Under the pieces are notes generated by a model. The model made no database searches, was not told the origin of the DNA, and saw nothing but the letters and a program-made list of their open reading frames with translations. 64,000 nucleotides of DNA. Origin: Datura wrightii. Taxonomy: Eukaryota; Streptophyta; Magnoliopsida; Solanales; Solanaceae. This document shows, one piece after another, positions 46,040 through 56,301 of the stretch. Position numbers and translations under genes: made by a program. The DNA lies in the NCBI GenBank assembly GCA_035772735.1, contig JASDFA010000019.1:35673001-35737000 (forward strand), read 5' to 3'. How positions within the stretch are numbered: the first letter of the stretch is position 1; every line of letters starts with the position of its first letter.

Positions 46040-48002
46040 TGTCACGCCCCGCCTTAGGAGGCATGACTGGCACCTAGTGCCCTACTAGGACCTGGACTGC
46101 TGGCTAGTTGAGCCTAAGCACTTCTAGTGCCAGGTTGGCTGTAACTCTGGATTCAAGAAAATGACGGGCTAAATAACGGCTGTAAATACAGCCTCCGGCC
46201 GACTAGGTCTATAGCCACCTGTAAGCAAACAACAGCTACCCAGAGAAACTGAACTAATAGGGAAACTATGCGGGCCGAGCAGGCCACCATGCTGTCTAGT
46301 TGTTTCTGAATCAAGAAAACAAGTGCTAAACTACTACATGACCAGCAAGGTCACCATTACCAACTGAATATGGCCCCATACGACCATCATAAACAAACTA
46401 AAACATACACACAGCCTCACACGACTGGTACAGCTAACCATAGGGAATGTACAATCTGCAAGCCTCTAAGAATACTGATAATATGGTCGGGACAGGGCCC
46501 CAGCCTACCCATACGGTACAACAAAAGAAAAGGAATAAACCTCTAGCTATGTAGCTCCGGATGACTGGAGCTGATGACACTATGTGCTGGCTGGAATCAC
46601 GAGGGATCGGCTCCTCGTCTATGAGTACCTGCAGGCAAGCAATGCAACGCCCCAAACGGGCGTCAATACTGCTTGTACTGAGTATGCAAAGTAACAACTG
46701 AAAAAAATTACTGAAGACAAGAAATATAACTGATAGAATTAAAATAGAAAGAAATAGACTGTAATTGACTGAAAGTATGAGTTTAAGACTGTCCTCAACT
46801 ATGTTGGAAGGAGTAGGAGTCGTACTTGGTAACGTGGCATTCTACTGTCTGTCTACTCATAACTAACATAACATGGCGTAATATAGCATAACATAACATA
46901 ACATAGCACACATAAACCTTACCCGACCCCCATAAGCCGGGAGGTACAACCAACATGCAATCTATACCCCTACCCTGGTCATCCATCTCCCATAGTAACT
47001 ATAAGCATCCTGCCAGTCCCCTGGGTATGCACTTGAGCCTGCTGAGCACCTGACTATAACTGTACCTGAGTCTGGAGGACTCTTGAATCAACACCCCGGG
47101 CGTACCCGCTCGACGGGGGTGTATAAAAGCCGACCAAGGCAAAATATGGGGAAACTGGCATCCCATCTTCGTCCCCTAGGGGACGGTATGCCACTCCATA
47201 GAGCGATGGATCCTCTCCCTATGGCGGATGAGTCGATACAACTTTTAACCATGGGGCGGTCATGGATGCTAGGTAATCCAACCCAAAATAATACAGTCAA
47301 GTCTCAACTGATAATACTAACTGCATAAGATACATGTTGAAACTAATGATAGTAATCTGTATATATATAATACATGAGGAAATTGATAGTGGTATATATA
47401 TGATTTCTGTCATCTTGTGCTGAATCTGATACTGAAACAAGATATAATATTTCTGCTGAGAATCATGCTGTATAACTGAGTTTCATGGTAGATATGATTT
47501 ACTATTTCCACATGATTCCTAAAATTCATATTAAGCTACTATTCTATTATACTAAAATTCATACTAAACATAATATGCGGCTTCTGAAACATTCTACTGG
47601 CACTTGCACTATTTGACTATACCGGAACTGCTAGCTTGCCAAGGAAACTGGCTTAACATACCTCAGTTTCTGACTTCTGGACTAACTGACGTAACTCGGC
47701 CAATATCCAGCTATTCCTTCCAACTACATCCATATACACAGTAATTAGAAGTAAATCCATCATTATTCCGAAAGAAAACACTATTTTGAATATTTATATA
47801 GCCCAAACATTGACTTATCGGAAAACAGCCGAAAATGCGCTATTTCTCGGATGTCCAGAAGGGAGAAATACTCACTTTAGGGCAAGAAGTACATTGACAC
47901 TAATTTGGAGCAATTCCACTTACCTTAGCTCGGTAGGACGACGATTTGCCGGCGGAATTTCGCGAAACTAACTCCGCAGGAATGTTCTCTGCAGCTTTAT
48001 AC
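46040..48002 (-). repeat. 5' LTR of second-family chromovirus, first segment
   Basis: On + it begins TGTCACGCCCCGCCTTAGG and runs parallel to 38316 onward. It is interrupted after 48002 by the Athila-like element and resumes at 57731. Near 47548 it lacks the 178 bp present in the 3' LTR. Confidence 0.88.
47998..48002. repeat. Target-site duplication TATAC, left copy
   Basis: TATAC directly before the Athila-like 5' LTR. The same five bases follow its 3' LTR at 57726-57730. Confidence 0.95.
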
Positions 48003-48239
48003 TGATCTTGGGCAAATTTATATGCCCAAGTGATACTCAAAGGTGTCATTTTAGCCTTGTTTATCTATCAATGTTTATACATTCTCATGTGATTGATAAT
48101 AAAATATGAATTTATACTAACCAACATCATTAGCGTTGTTTTGCAGGTGAAATTTATTTTTGGGAAGCTAAAATGCGTGTTGGGAGAGATTGGGGTTGGA
48201 CTCGGAGGTTAGCAAGGGAAAAAGCATTCGAAGGCACAA

Positions 48240-48495
48240 ATTAAAGGGGCTCCACGATGGAGCCGTGTCACGCTGCCATCACGGATGCCTTCTACCTGGA
48301 CAGGGTTTTTTTTTTGCCAAAAATCCAGTGAGGGTGCGCGTTGGGGCCGTGGCACGTTGTCCTAGCCCCGCATTGCACGCCGTGCCACATTGGGCCTTAT
48401 TACCTGGATAATCAATTTCCAGTAAGGGTCCGCGTCAGTCGCGTCTCACGAAGGCAGTGCTCCGCGATGCACTCCGTGACACGTTGCTTGTTATT
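48240..48495 (+). repeat. GTGxCACG palindrome array beside Athila TATA box
   Basis: Successive GC-rich words are GGAGCCGTGTCACGCTGCC, GGGGCCGTGGCACGTTG, GCCGTGCCACATTGGGCC and CACTCCGTGACACGTTG. Each centres on GTG-N-CAC. The array stops about 20 bp before the TATA box. The matching array in the 3' LTR is at 56545-56795. Confidence 0.8.
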
Positions 48496-48515
48496 CCAGG
48501 AAAAATTCCCACTAG

Positions 48516-48523
48516 TATAAATA
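48516..48523 (+). promoter_or_regulatory. TATA box of Athila-like 5' LTR
   Basis: TATAAATA within ACTAGTATAAATAGAAC. It is identical in the 3' LTR and lies just downstream of the palindrome array. Confidence 0.85.
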
Positions 48524-49435
48524 GAACACTTAGGTTCAATTTTAATTATTCTGACTTGGTGGAGCAAGAACGTGGGTTACAGGCAGTTGAGGGAACGAAA
48601 ATCTCAGGGTTTTTCTCTATCTCCTTCTTCTTTATTTCAATTGTTTGTATGTTTAACACTCATTTAACGATGTTTAATCCACAAATGAGTGGCTAATTCC
48701 TCTTCTTGCTGAGGTTAAGAACAATTGTATTGAAATGTAGTGATTGATCAATTGGGTTTTTCATCTTTTCTTCCATGGTTGTTCTATTGATTCTTGTTCT
48801 TACTGCATTGATGTGTGGCCAACGTTAATGTACATCTAAAAAGTATGGTTTCACTCGAGAGAGCAAGAAATTGGAAAGTTGTGAATCAATAGGATATGAT
48901 CTTTTCTTAGTTTTGGAAAATTGAGAATTGATTTACCTTCAGGATAGAAATATACCTGATAATCGTATTAGTCAATTAAGGAATCAGTTTTGTATGGCTA
49001 GAACATGAATTTCGTTTAATCACAGAAATGTAGGTGGATGGTTCATGATTCTTAAGTTGGGTTAAATACGAGAGTTTTAATCCATTGGCAATAATTCTTG
49101 ACTAGAAATCGGAGGAAAGATTAACCAAAAATTGTATCGATAATTAGTTTCTATACATGTTCATTTAGCCTCAGCATGCTCACATTCATAGTTCAGACTC
49201 ACATTAGATGTTTGTTTTAGACTTAGCATACAATTAGAAATCAACATATATGAAACTCTTCTTCACATTGTTGTCTGCATTTTTAGAGTTAAAGTATAGT
49301 AACACTTAAGTAGTTTGTTACCTTATCCCGGTCCCTGTGGAATTGATACTTGGGTTACTTAAGCCACTTTACTACTTGTTCGACCACGTGCACTTGCGTG
49401 TAGTTAATACCCCAGAGAAGACGCGAGCAAGTTTT

Positions 49436-49453
49436 TGGCGCCGTTGCCGGGGA
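49436..49453 (+). other. Primer-binding site, Athila type (tRNA-Asp-like)
   Basis: TGGCGCCGTTGCCGGGGA six bases after the 5' LTR. This is the site I know from Athila-lineage elements and it appears unmutated. Confidence 0.92.
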
Positions 49454-49560
49454 CTGGCAATTGGTGAATTTTTCTTAAGTGTAAATTTACTATATTTTTT
49501 TCTTAAGTGTTGACAACTTGGTCTTAGCCTATATTTCGCAGATATAATCTCTTTTGAACA

Positions 49561-50923
49561 CTGGCAAGAGACAAGGAGCTGGTGGACTCATATTTAGAGC
49601 CTGAAAGATAATTTCATCGTCAGCGGAGAGAAGCTCTAGAGAAAAAGCTGCAGTTGCTTAGACAAACAATCATGGAGCAACAACAGAATCCACCAGTAGT
49701 AAGGGCAATGCTAGTGCCCGAGGAAATGGCAGCTAGGCCGGTTCGCGAGGTGGGAATCCCACATGCAAACAATGTTACATCTAGCATCTGCAAACCTAAG
49801 CCAGGAGGGAGGTTCGAGCTCAAACAAAACATGGTGCAATTACTGCACACCAGCGGGCAGTTCACAGGTCTCCCTCATGAGGATCCACAGCAGCATCTCC
49901 AAAATTTTTTGGAGATAAGTGACACTTTCATCCCCGCTGGAGTGTCATCAGATTATGTCAGGCTTACATTTTTCCCATTTTCACTATTGGGAGAATCCAA
50001 GAGGTGGTTGAAAGCTGAGCCACCTAATTCTATTACTACGTGGCATGATCTTGTAAGGAAATTCTTGATACGATTTTTTTCATCCGGTAAAACAGCAAGA
50101 CTTAGAAGTCAAATTCTAAGTTTTAAACAGAGAGAGGGAGAAAATCTATATCAGGCTTGGGAGAGATTCAAGTCCATGTTGCGGGATTGTCTGTATCATC
50201 ATCAATCCAATGATGTGCTGGTGCACACTTTTATAGAGGGTTTGGAACCCCAAACAAAAATCTTGCTGGACTCAGCAGCTGGGGGACAAGGATTGGAGAA
50301 AACTTATGAGGAGCTGTATACCTTGTTAAATCGTATTTCGCAGGGAAATCCGGAGTGGAATGCTGATTTATCAAGAGGAGGAACAAGGAAAGCAACAGGA
50401 GTTCTAGAAGTGGATGGTTTTACAGCTATTGCTGCACAGATAGCTGTTTTACAGAATCAACTCAACACCCACTTCAATAATATGACAGAACCAGACTCAA
50501 GCCCTAGTGAATGTAGTGCAGCAAATTTGGTGTGAAGTGTGCGGGAGTAGTGAGCACTCAGCTGAGTGTTGTGGAGCAAATCCTGACTCAGTGAACTTTG
50601 TGGGAAATGTACAGAGGAACAACCACCAACAGTATGGCAACAACTACAATTCCAACTGGAGGAATCACTCGAATTTCTCTTGGGGTAGAAACAACCATCA
50701 AGGGCAAAGTTTGAGTCAGGGGGCACAGAGGAACCAAGGAGAGCAGCAGAACTATCAAGCTCAATATAGACACAACAATGCACCTCCTCCCCCACCATCA
50801 CCCAACATTGAGGAGATGTTCAAGACAATGATAGCTAACCAAGCTCAATTGCAGGCTGACTATGTGAAATTGGCAGCCGAGGTGAAGAATAACCAGTTAG
50901 CTACTAAGACACTTGAATATTAA
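49561..50923 (+). pseudogene. Athila-like gag, broken
   Basis: The reading frame seems to begin at 49561, where CTG replaces the expected ATG (then ARDKELVDSYLEPE). It meets a stop at 49609-49611 and then runs open to 50535. The capsid-type retrotransposon gag domain is clear (FLEISDTFIPAGVSSDYVRL, FFPFSLLGESKRWLK, TWHDLVRKFLIRFF, QAWERFKSMLRDC). A single frameshift near 50490-50520 moves the frame by one. The next frame starts at the zinc knuckle (CEVCGSSEHSAEC, a C-x2-C-x4-H-x3-C variant) and an Asn/Gln-rich tail, and has a stop at 50921-50923. Gag should form the particle and package RNA. The breaks are few, matching a young insertion. Confidence 0.92.
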
Positions 50924-51367
50924 TTTGGGCAATTTGCTGGAGGCCAAAACACCAGGCCTAGAGGAGGACTTCCGAGCGACACAGATCCCAACCCCAAGCA
51001 GGTGAATTCGGTGACCACAAGGAGTGGTTTGCAGCTTAAAGAGGTGGAACCAGAAAGACCACCTCAACAATCGGGAGCAGCAGAAGTTGAGAGGGAGCAA
51101 AGTGATGAGAGGGGGAAGAAGAAGGAAGCTGAATCAGAAAGACCACCACCCCCGTTCCCTCAAAGATTAAAGAAACACAAGGAGGAGGCATGTTTCAAGA
51201 AATTCATGGAGGTGCTGAAACAGGTACATATTAACTTACCTCTTGTTGATGTTTTACAGGGAGTGCTGAAGTATGAAAAGTACATAAAGGACATCGTGGC
51301 GAACAAAAGTCGGTTGACTGAGTATGCTACGGTAGCTCTCACGGAGGAGTGCACTTCCCGGATATAA
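50924..51367 (+). pseudogene. Athila-like linker between gag and protease
   Basis: This is in the same frame as the knuckle: FGQFAGGQNTRPRGGLPSD, then VTTRSGLQLKEVE. A charged Glu/Arg/Pro-rich stretch follows, then PFPQRLKKHKEE, FKKFMEVLKQVHINLPL and a segment ending ATVALTEECTSRI. I know this order from Athila ORF1-type polyproteins. It ends with an in-frame TAA at 51365-51367 where CAA would continue into protease. Confidence 0.85.
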
Positions 51368-51892
51368 AATCGATTGCCCACAAAGCTCAAAGATCCTGGG
51401 AGCTTTACTATACAAATTACAATTGGGCAGAGTATCCGAGATCGCGGATTATGAGATTTGGGAGCGAGCATTAATTTGATACCGTCATCGGTATTCAAGA
51501 AGTTGGGTCTAGGGAGTCCTAGACCAACAACAGTGATCTTGCAACTAGCGGATCGGTCCTTAGCCAGACCTGATGGCATTGTGAAGGATGTGCTGGTGCA
51601 AGTGGGCTCCCTTATCTTCCCGGTAGATTTCATCCTGCTGGATTTTGAGCCAGACGCGGAAGTCCCATTTATTTTGGGACGTCCCTTCTTGGCGACTGGG
51701 AAAGCGCTGATTGATGTAGCTGTAGGGCAGCTAACCATGAGAGCACACGAAAAGGTGGAAGTGTTTGATGTATACAAGGCCACCAAGCTCCCGACTGTGT
51801 GCGAGGAACTCTCGGTGATCAACGTGATTGATCGAGCTGATGATGCTCAGATAGTTGAATCACGAGAGTTATTGGGAAAACCACCGGAGTGA
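51368..51892 (+). pseudogene. Athila-like aspartic protease, broken
   Basis: The frame continues through TKLKDPGSFTIQITIGQ to the protease active site DLGASINLIPSSVF, where D-L-G replaces the usual D-S/T-G as in Athila-type elements. It then runs QLADRSLARPDG, VDFILLDFE and VPFILGRPFLATG. An in-frame TGA at 51452-51454 replaces the residue directly before the catalytic Asp, probably a Cys codon. The frame ends with TGA at 51890-51892. The protein would cleave the gag-pol polyprotein, but the stop next to the active site prevents it. Confidence 0.9.
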
Positions 51893-52250
51893 TGTAAGCA
51901 CTACTGGGTTGAGGACGGTGGTCGAGAGAAAACATCTGTCACCCTAGAAGATGACTGAGCTGAATGACGTCGAGCCGCCGTGGTAAACCAGGCGCTGCAC
52001 GGGAGGCAACCCGTGAAATTTTTTCTTTGTAAAACATGAATAGATTTCTTTTTCTTTTTCTTTTTTTGATTAACAACAAAATTGTTAGTTTTTACTTATA
52101 TTCTTATTTTTATTTTGAATGAATCCTATAATTCTAACCAATTTCTTGTCGTAAGATGAATTTCAGGTTGAACGGAGGGTAAACATGCAAGGAATCACAA
52201 AGGAAAATCCGAGGTATAAAAAATAATAAAAAGTGGCAAAACAGTGAGCC
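51893..52250 (+). other. Deletion scar: end of protease joined to post-integrase region
   Basis: Directly after protease the sequence passes to GGGAGGCAACCCGTG (about 52000-52014). I recall this phrase from the region after integrase in Athila-type elements. RT, RNase H and integrase, at least 2.5 kb, are absent. The exact junction cannot be fixed by eye. Confidence 0.6.
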
Positions 52251-52253
52251 AGG

Positions 52254-52405
52254 GCGATGGCTCCGTGTCACGGAGGAAGACCTACGCGTTACCCTCCGTG
52301 ACACGTTGAAGGTAATTCTGGAATTTTTACAAATTTTGGAACACCTACGCGATGGCTCCGTGTCACGGAGGGCATGCTCTGCGTTACCCTCCGTGACACG
52401 TTGAG
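52254..52405 (+). repeat. 95-bp tandem repeat with perfect 15-bp palindromes
   Basis: Two units start at 52254 and 52349. Each holds CTCCGTGTCACGGAG (52261-52275 and 52356-52370), a perfect palindrome around one central T, and then CCCTCCGTGACACGTTGA. The same words occur in the LTR arrays. Confidence 0.85.
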
Positions 52406-53196
52406 GTGTATATCGCGACGGGTCACACAGGGTCACCGGGTGACCCGCGCGAAATTCCCACTTTTTAACCCCGATTCCCCCTCATTTTTCCTCATTTTTC
52501 ATACTCTCCGTGACCAACATCCCAAAAACCCCTTCTCCCTCAACGTGACATGGACTTAGGGCCATAATTTCATCAAGTTTTCGTCACTTCTTCGAATTCA
52601 AGGTATGTTCTTCAACTCTATCTCAATTCTTGTCAAACGTTTTCGATTTTGAACATGTGATATGAGCAAAACTTGCCCTAAGTAGAAATTTAGCTTAAAT
52701 TCAATTGAATTATTGTTGATTGATGTTCGGAGTAACGGTGTGATTGCTTGAACTCGACAATTACATAGCTTAATCGAGTTTTTGATAAAATCATAGCTAG
52801 GGCTTGACTTTGAGTTTGAAATGGAAAAATTGAGTTGAGCTAGTGAAATTCATGCTGGGTTGTACATGTTGGGTGAGATGAGTCGATTGTGCTAACTGTG
52901 ACTATGCTAACAGACCGACGGATTCTCGGGTTAAGGAAATACTGGAAATTGCAAGAAATGGGTGAATTGTATAGGATCATGTAGTTAAAATTTTTCTTTT
53001 GTTTCTCCTTGCTAAGTGCTATGGGATAAAATGTTATCGATAGGTAAGAATTGTGGTTAGCTGTACGAAGTCTGAGTAGTACATGGAATATATACCGCCT
53101 AATTCTCCCAAGGCACTAAGCATATTTGTTATGTTTCGTTGTTTGTTTGTGTAAATAAGTACGATCTTGCCTTAATATTGTAATTTTGGCTAAAGA

Positions 53197-53210
53197 CTAA
53201 GTGTGGGGTA
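53197..53210 (+). other. Purine-tract-like motif 1 (CTAAGTGTGGGGTA)
   Basis: This lies just before the extra ORF. It resembles the purine tract at the 3' LTR and recurs at 54580, 55208 and 56286. Confidence 0.6.
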
Positions 53211-53290
53211 GCCTAGCTTAACCCAACCTTAGTCGAAGGAAATTTTAATTGGCTTAATATTGAACTTGTCTGTTTGGTTTGACAGGAACA

Positions 53291-54511
53291 ATGGCAAGCA
53301 GGCAAGACAAGGGAAAAGGCGCATCAACATCTGGCGCCGGAAGAAAAAGAAGTAGACTGGGCACAGCGGTCCCAGTAGCACCAGCGGTTCCACGCGGCCA
53401 ACGCCGTCAATACGGAACCAGGTGGGTGACAGAGGAGGGGAAGAAATGGTACGCAAAGCACAAGGAGAGCAAGTACTTCCCCGAGGAATACATAGCAAGG
53501 GAACCGTTGGCACAGGAGTTCCCCAGGATTGTCCAGAGGATCGAGGCAGCTCGGCTGAACTTCATCTTTGAAGAGCCCAAGGAATGCAACTTGCACTTGA
53601 ATTGGGAATTCTACGCCAACTGGAACCCGACTCTCAAAAGTCACACCATCAAAATAAGGGGGCAAATAGTCACTTTTGAGCCCCACCACCTCAATGCTAT
53701 CCTAGGGGCACGGGACACAGACGCCCATGTGCTTCGACAGCTGAATATCACTCCACCATATGCGGACATCAGACGCACTTTGTGTGGAACCCAATCAATA
53801 GCTCGGTGGAGTAGACATAAGGAGAGTGGCTACCATCAGACCTTGCCTTACTTATAGATGAACAGGGAAGCCAGGATACGGATGAAGATTGTTTGCTCCT
53901 GCCTAATCTCGGGGGTGCGTATGACGGATGTAACCCGGAATCGTGTATGCTTGGTGTACGCCCTGATGAAAGGGCTGGAGATCAATGTGGGGGCGGTGAT
54001 TATCTCCGCCATGAAGAGAGCCCGTTTGCATCAAGGGCACATATACGGATTTGGTGGACTACTCACCACATTCCTGAGGGGCCTGGATATTGAGGAAGAG
54101 GCCCTTGACTACATCCCGCAGATAGAGCGGCGGGCCTTAGATGTCACTAAAACTAAGGCATCCGACACCACCCAACGGCTAGTTCTTACACTAGCCGAGC
54201 GACATGCTCGGGATGATTAGTACATGGCTCGCATGTACGGGATGCGGATGCTCCAGCTTTGAATAGGCGGGAGGCCGGCAACAGAAGAGGAGCTGTGGCA
54301 GCTCGAGCTAGACTACCCTTTTGGCGAAAATGCCAGGGCTCTATGCCGAGTGGGGCCAGCTTTTGTAGAGCCCACGGATGATGATGTCCCCACAGATGAG
54401 GAGACACGTCGAGAGGACTCCGCTGTGGAGTCCGATGATGATGATGGGGGCGATTCAGACATGGGAGACAAGGCAGCAGCACCTGATGAAGAAGTGGAGT
54501 ATTTTGATTGA
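53291..54511 (+). pseudogene. Putative plant transposon-protein-like ORF (extra Athila frame)
   Basis: The frame opens at ATG 53291 (MASRQDKGKGAST) and would run 406 codons to TGA at 54509-54511. It is interrupted only by in-frame stops at 53855-53857, 54218-54220 and 54260-54262. The order is a basic N-terminus, a central part with FIFEEPKECNLHLNWEFYAN, IKIRGQIVTFEPHHLNAILG, YADIRRTLCG, VTRNRVCLVYALMKG and FGGLLTTFLRG, then RHARDD/YMARMYGM, and an acidic tail (DDDDGGDSDMGDK). From memory this matches the family named putative plant transposon protein, often found with Athila-like elements. Its function is unknown to me. Position after pol is where env-like frames of Athila sit, but I see no signal peptide or membrane segment. 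Confidence 0.75.
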
Positions 54512-56301
54512 TCAGGGAGTTCTGCCACCCAATTTTTGTGCTATGTTAATTTTTGTGTACACTGGGGACAGTGTTCGATATAAGTGTGGGGTGGGAGTAG
54601 TTTGGTGCTGGTTGTGTTGTCGTTTATGTTTCTGTTATGTTGTTGTGCTTGTGGAAAATTTTTTTGTGACCCTGTGATTGTGATGTTTCTGTTCTGTATT
54701 GTAATTAAATGTGAAGCTGTTGTGTGCTGCTGAATGTTGCTAGCTGATTTTGTACATATTTTTGTTTTATCGAAATGATCGATATTTTTAATTTTTTTTT
54801 TCAATTCTTGGGTTTCTCAGCGTTTGTTTTTGGTTCTTTTACCGAGATTGGTCCCATTGAACCAAAGTCTTAGTTAGTGACCGTTCCCTATGATGGATGG
54901 ATGACGACCGTCTTAAGGAAAATGTAGTCGTTAGGAGTAGATTTTTTTTTCATTTATCTTTCAATTGTTTTCTTTTGTGGGTTGCATCCCAAAACCTGTA
55001 GTTACTTTATGGATGCAGAATTCTAGTTGCGTGTTGTACATGATATTTGAAATGCAAAGGTGATTCGTATGAAAGCATGCAACTCTGTAAATATGTTGAG
55101 ATACCTAGGCCATAGAGTCGATTCAGTGTGATTGAGGCTTAACGTTTGAATTCTTGTAATTAGCTGATTGAAGATTCTGTGAATACGTCTTGAATTGAGC
55201 ATGTGCAATAAGTGTGGGGTGAGGTTTTGTTTATTCCATGCTATTATGAAATGACTAGAACTTGCCTAGTGTGTGTACGAAACAAAATGAAGGATGTGTA
55301 TTGTAGGAAAGGATGTAGGCATTTCCTTGTTTTCAACCGAAAGTTTCTCTTTTTCATTATTGTACCCACCTTGATTGTACACCCTAGTTAGCCCATTGAG
55401 CCTTTAGCCTATTATTTTTTTCTTTTGTTAATGTAAACCGAGCTTAACCCTTTCTTTTCATTAGCCATAAATTTGATCCAAAACTCTTAAGTGCTTAAGA
55501 AGAGAAAATAATTTTCCCAAAGTGTCAAAGAGTGAGAATGGTGAAAAGAAAAGAAAAGCAGAGTGATGAAAGGAAAGAAAAGGTTGAAGGTGCACTTGTT
55601 ATAAATAAAATATAATGAAGATGTATGAATAATCTTCATGATTGAGTTAAGTGTGCTTAATGAGATGGGTCAAAATGAAGACAGACTTGAAGAATGGGAG
55701 AATGAAGGAAGAAACAATGCCCATGACCTTGATGGGATGTATTGAAAAAGCGCTTAAGGATGCAAGTGGCTATTATTGGCTAGCCCAGTATTTACTAGTT
55801 CCGTATCTTACATTACAACCCGTTAAAGTCCTACGTGATCTTACATCACACTCCCTTATATTAGTGGAGTAATACACTAAAGGCAAGCCTATGGTTCGTG
55901 GCATGATGCATGTGAATTCTTTTGGGTGAGAGAGTGAAATTCTTTCTATATGCCCCTGCACGTAATCGTTTGAGTTCATGTGATTAAAAAGGGGAAAATG
56001 CTCTTGTGTTGTGACGGAACATGCTTGATGAGAGATTAAATTTCGTGTCGGATATCTTGATCAGCTGATTTGCAGGAGTTTGCCAATATTGAGAGTTGAT
56101 TCTTAAGTCTAGGAGGTCTTGATGTGTTGAAGGTCATTGCATTGATAGGACCATGCATTTTTTCTTAATGATTTGCTGTATTAAATAATCGGTATTACCA
56201 TAGCCTGAATTGTCAAACCAAAGTAGCCAGGATGGGGTGTAAAGTGCATGAGGTGTAAGATTGTTGTTCGGGGATGAACAAGGATTTAAGTGTGGGATAA
56301 G
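54512..56301 (+). other. Athila 3' interior, non-coding
   Basis: There is no supported frame in 1.8 kb. TAAGTGTGGGGT motifs lie at 54580-54593 and 55208-55223. A purine-rich stretch (AAAAGAAAAGAAAAG-like) occurs at about 55500-55590. The sequence ends in the tract directly before the 3' LTR. Confidence 0.7.
56286..56301 (+). other. Polypurine tract of Athila-like element
   Basis: TTAAGTGTGGGATAAG abuts the 3' LTR start at 56302. Athila-type tracts of the form AAGTGTGGG are familiar to me. Confidence 0.75.

Larger units (their letters stand above)
48003..49429 (+). repeat. 5' LTR of Athila-like element
   Basis: The LTR begins TGATCTTGGGCA and ends GACGCGAGCA. The first 30 bases hold a perfect inverted repeat (CTTGGGCA..TGCCCAAG, 48007-48030). 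A palindrome-rich GC segment (48240-48495) precedes a TATA box. Confidence 0.95.

Noticed and set aside
51160..51822. 220-codon antisense frame over the Athila linker and protease
   Set aside because: Shadow of the sense coding region, which has clear protease motifs.
53291..54511. Calling the extra Athila frame an env gene
   Set aside because: No signal peptide, transmembrane segment or cleavage site is visible; only its position fits.
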